A stretch of 28,900 bases of DNA from a virus, in the IMG/VR virus record IMGVR_UViG_3300050026_000198, positions 1-28,900 of that record; one strand, written 5' to 3'. Shown here in pieces: positions 27,509 through 28,900 of this stretch. The first letter of the stretch is position 1. The number at the start of each line of letters is the position of its first letter. The position numbers were made by a program, and so were the translations under genes. The notes below the pieces were generated by a model. The model did no database searches. It was given only the letters and a program-made list of their open reading frames with translations, and had not been told where the DNA came from.

Positions 27509-28900
27509 ATGCCAGTATTCCCCGGCAGCATCTTCAGCCAGTCCAACCCGACGCCATCTACGTATCGCGCGACCGGCGCGGTTGGCCCGGCCGAACAGAT
27601 GGCCGCGATCAATGGCGAGGTCAATGCGATAGAGACGTGGCTGCTGGCAGCCCACGTCTTTAACGTCAAGGCTGCCCCTTTTGGCGCCAAGGGCGACGGC
27701 ATCACCGACGATTGTGTGGCTATTCAGGCAGCGATCAATGCGGCGTTGACGGCGGGCGGTACGGTCTACCTGCCACCAGGGACTTATCTGGTCAACGCCT
27801 ACTCCCTCGTTCCCGCCCCAGGCTCTGCCGCGTCAGGGTTCACCAGTGGAGCGGGCCTGACGGTCGTGATCCAGGGGGCCGGGACTAGGACTACGACCCT
27901 TCTAGCCGGGCAACAGTTTATTTATGCAGGCCTTTTCGGTTACGGCGCCTCAGGCAACAACCCAATCCTCGCTCAGATGATCGTGGAGGACTTGACTCTC
28001 GACGGGAACTACTCGGGCATTGGCGGAGGAGCCCTCGCCCAGCCGGCCGGCGGCCCGGCTGGCGCCCTCGTGTCTATCTGCCCGCCTAACCAGTCTGCCA
28101 GCAGTCCTTCGGCACCGGACCTGTTCCACACCTTTGAGGACGTTAGGTTTTACCGACCCACCGGGTACACGTTCCAGCCCACGCGTGGTGTGAGGCTGCT
28201 CGGTTGCGAGTTCGACTCGGTTGGCCAGCCTCCGTCGAGCGTCGTCCATTATGACAACCTCGGCAGCGGCGATTGGTCCGATGCAATCGTGATCGGATGC
28301 GACTGGCATGATTCGAGCGGCAACTACGCTGACTTCGACAGCGGCCAGCCAAGCCGACTGACGATGATCGGATGTCGATCATACAACCACGGGATCGGCG
28401 GGATCTATGCCTGTGGCGTCGGCTCGGTCATCTGTGGGAACTGCCTTGGCAACAGCAGCCCCGTTTCCGGAATCGGCTATGACTCCGGGACTGTCAACCG
28501 TTCCAACAACCTAGTCGCCAACAACGTGCTCACGAACATTGCCGTCAATGGCTCGGGGTTGTCCTACTCCTCCTATGGCGATGTGGTGTTCGGCAACATC
28601 AGCTACGACCAGATGGCCTTCAGTTCCACGTTCTTCGGCCCTGTCGGAGCTGAGTACGGCGTAGTGTTGGGCGCTGGTTTCCCCGGCAGCGGCCCGGACT
28701 TACACAGCGACGGCACGGACGTCTACCTCGAGGCGAACACCGGGAGTATCTTTCTACGACCTGTCCCCGGGTGGAATAATGGGGCGGTCGCGGCCGCCCC
28801 GGTCACCGGCGCTTGCGAGATCCAGACTTACGACTCAGGCGGGACCCAGCGCTCCTCGCTCCTCACTGGCTCAGGTACCCCCGGGAGCTATGGCTCCAAC
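27509..28900 (+). CDS. Tail fibre/spike protein with pectate-lyase-type beta-helix, 3'-partial
   Basis: ATG at 27509 follows a GAGGAA ribosome site, and the frame stays open to the window end (464 codons, no stop). After a 50-residue N-terminal region it shows VKAAPFGAKGDGITDDCVAI, QAAINAALTAGGTVYLPPGTY, the signature of the pectate-lyase-3/end-rhamnosidase beta-helix fold. Then come repeated short strands with Asn, Gly and Asp turns (RLTMIGCRSYNHGIGGIYACG, VICGNCLGNSSP). Such proteins form trimeric tail spikes that bind or cut host polysaccharide. The catalytic residues of this fold vary and cannot be placed here. Its place next to a connector gene, rather than after tail genes, is unusual. 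Confidence 0.75.
   Translation, partial: MPVFPGSIFSQSNPTPSTYRATGAVGPAEQMAAINGEVNAIETWLLAAHVFNVKAAPFGAKGDGITDDCVAIQAAINAALTAGGTVYLPPGTYLVNAYSLVPAPGSAASGFTSGAGLTVVIQGAGTRTTTLLAGQQFIYAGLFGYGASGNNPILAQMIVEDLTLDGNYSGIGGGALAQPAGGPAGALVSICPPNQSASSPSAPDLFHTFEDVRFYRPTGYTFQPTRGVRLLGCEFDSVGQPPSSVVHYDNLGSGDWSDAIVIGCDWHDSSGNYADFDSGQPSRLTMIGCRSYNHGIGGIYACGVGSVICGNCLGNSSPVSGIGYDSGTVNRSNNLVANNVLTNIAVNGSGLSYSSYGDVVFGNISYDQMAFSSTFFGPVGAEYGVVLGAGFPGSGPDLHSDGTDVYLEANTGSIFLRPVPGWNNGAVAAAPVTGACEIQTYDSGGTQRSSLLTGSGTPGSYGSN

Overview
The window reads as a contiguous piece of a tailed (siphovirus-like) phage or prophage of a high-GC Gram-positive, probably actinobacterial, host. The grounds are G+C-rich codon use, a WhiB-type Fe-S regulator, a resuscitation-promoting-factor-like (Rpf) lytic domain, a phiC31 Gp3-like protein, GTG and TTG starts, and HK97-type head genes. 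Nearly every gene lies on the + strand and neighbours overlap by 1-4 bases (ATGA/GTGA), so long translationally coupled operons are likely. No integrase, repressor, transposase, CRISPR array or bacterial flanking gene is visible. Both window edges cut genes: the first gene may begin upstream and the last runs off the end.

Layout. (1) 1-11764, early/middle module: an Ala-rich repeat protein, a C5-cytosine methyltransferase whose gene is overlapped almost completely by a second plausible reading frame, small unknown proteins, a Cas4/RecB-like nuclease, a Gp3-like protein, a second Ala-repeat protein, a secreted Rpf-like transglycosylase (again with a second plausible frame), a run of very small, often Cys-rich proteins, WhiB, a DnaD/replisome-organiser-like protein and a Dam-type adenine methyltransferase. 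(2) 11761-13484: a good promoter with a palindrome in its spacer and a 12-bp hairpin near the expected transcript start, then small genes, a glycosyltransferase-like gene and an HNH nuclease fused to a degenerate P-loop domain. (3) 13643-21151, packaging and head: zinc-finger protein, terminase small and large subunits, membrane peptide, a reverse-strand GIY-YIG homing endonuclease, portal (5' end interrupted), prohead protease with an unusual N-terminal half, and major capsid protein. (4) 21163-21735: hairpin, promoter, a 44-residue apparently leaderless ORF, a tRNA(CAU) with initiator-like features, and a possibly structured leader. (5) 21736-26583: a glycan cassette (GT2-like, AHTKG-type, DUF616-like and two-domain glycosyltransferases plus an NAD-dependent epimerase) inserted between capsid and connector. 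(6) 26599-28900: head-tail connector and the start of a pectate-lyase-fold tail-fibre or spike protein.

Working together: the early genes look devoted to DNA recombination, replication and modification (both C5 and N6 methylation), with WhiB as a likely regulator. The late genes build an HK97-type head. The sugar genes probably decorate virion or host surface, and the last gene probably recognises or trims a polysaccharide. The most unusual signals are the two long same-strand overlapping frames (480-1576 and 5862-6648), the portal gene carrying stops in all three frames after codon 27, and the initiator-like tRNA. All assignments are by reading motifs; no database search was run.
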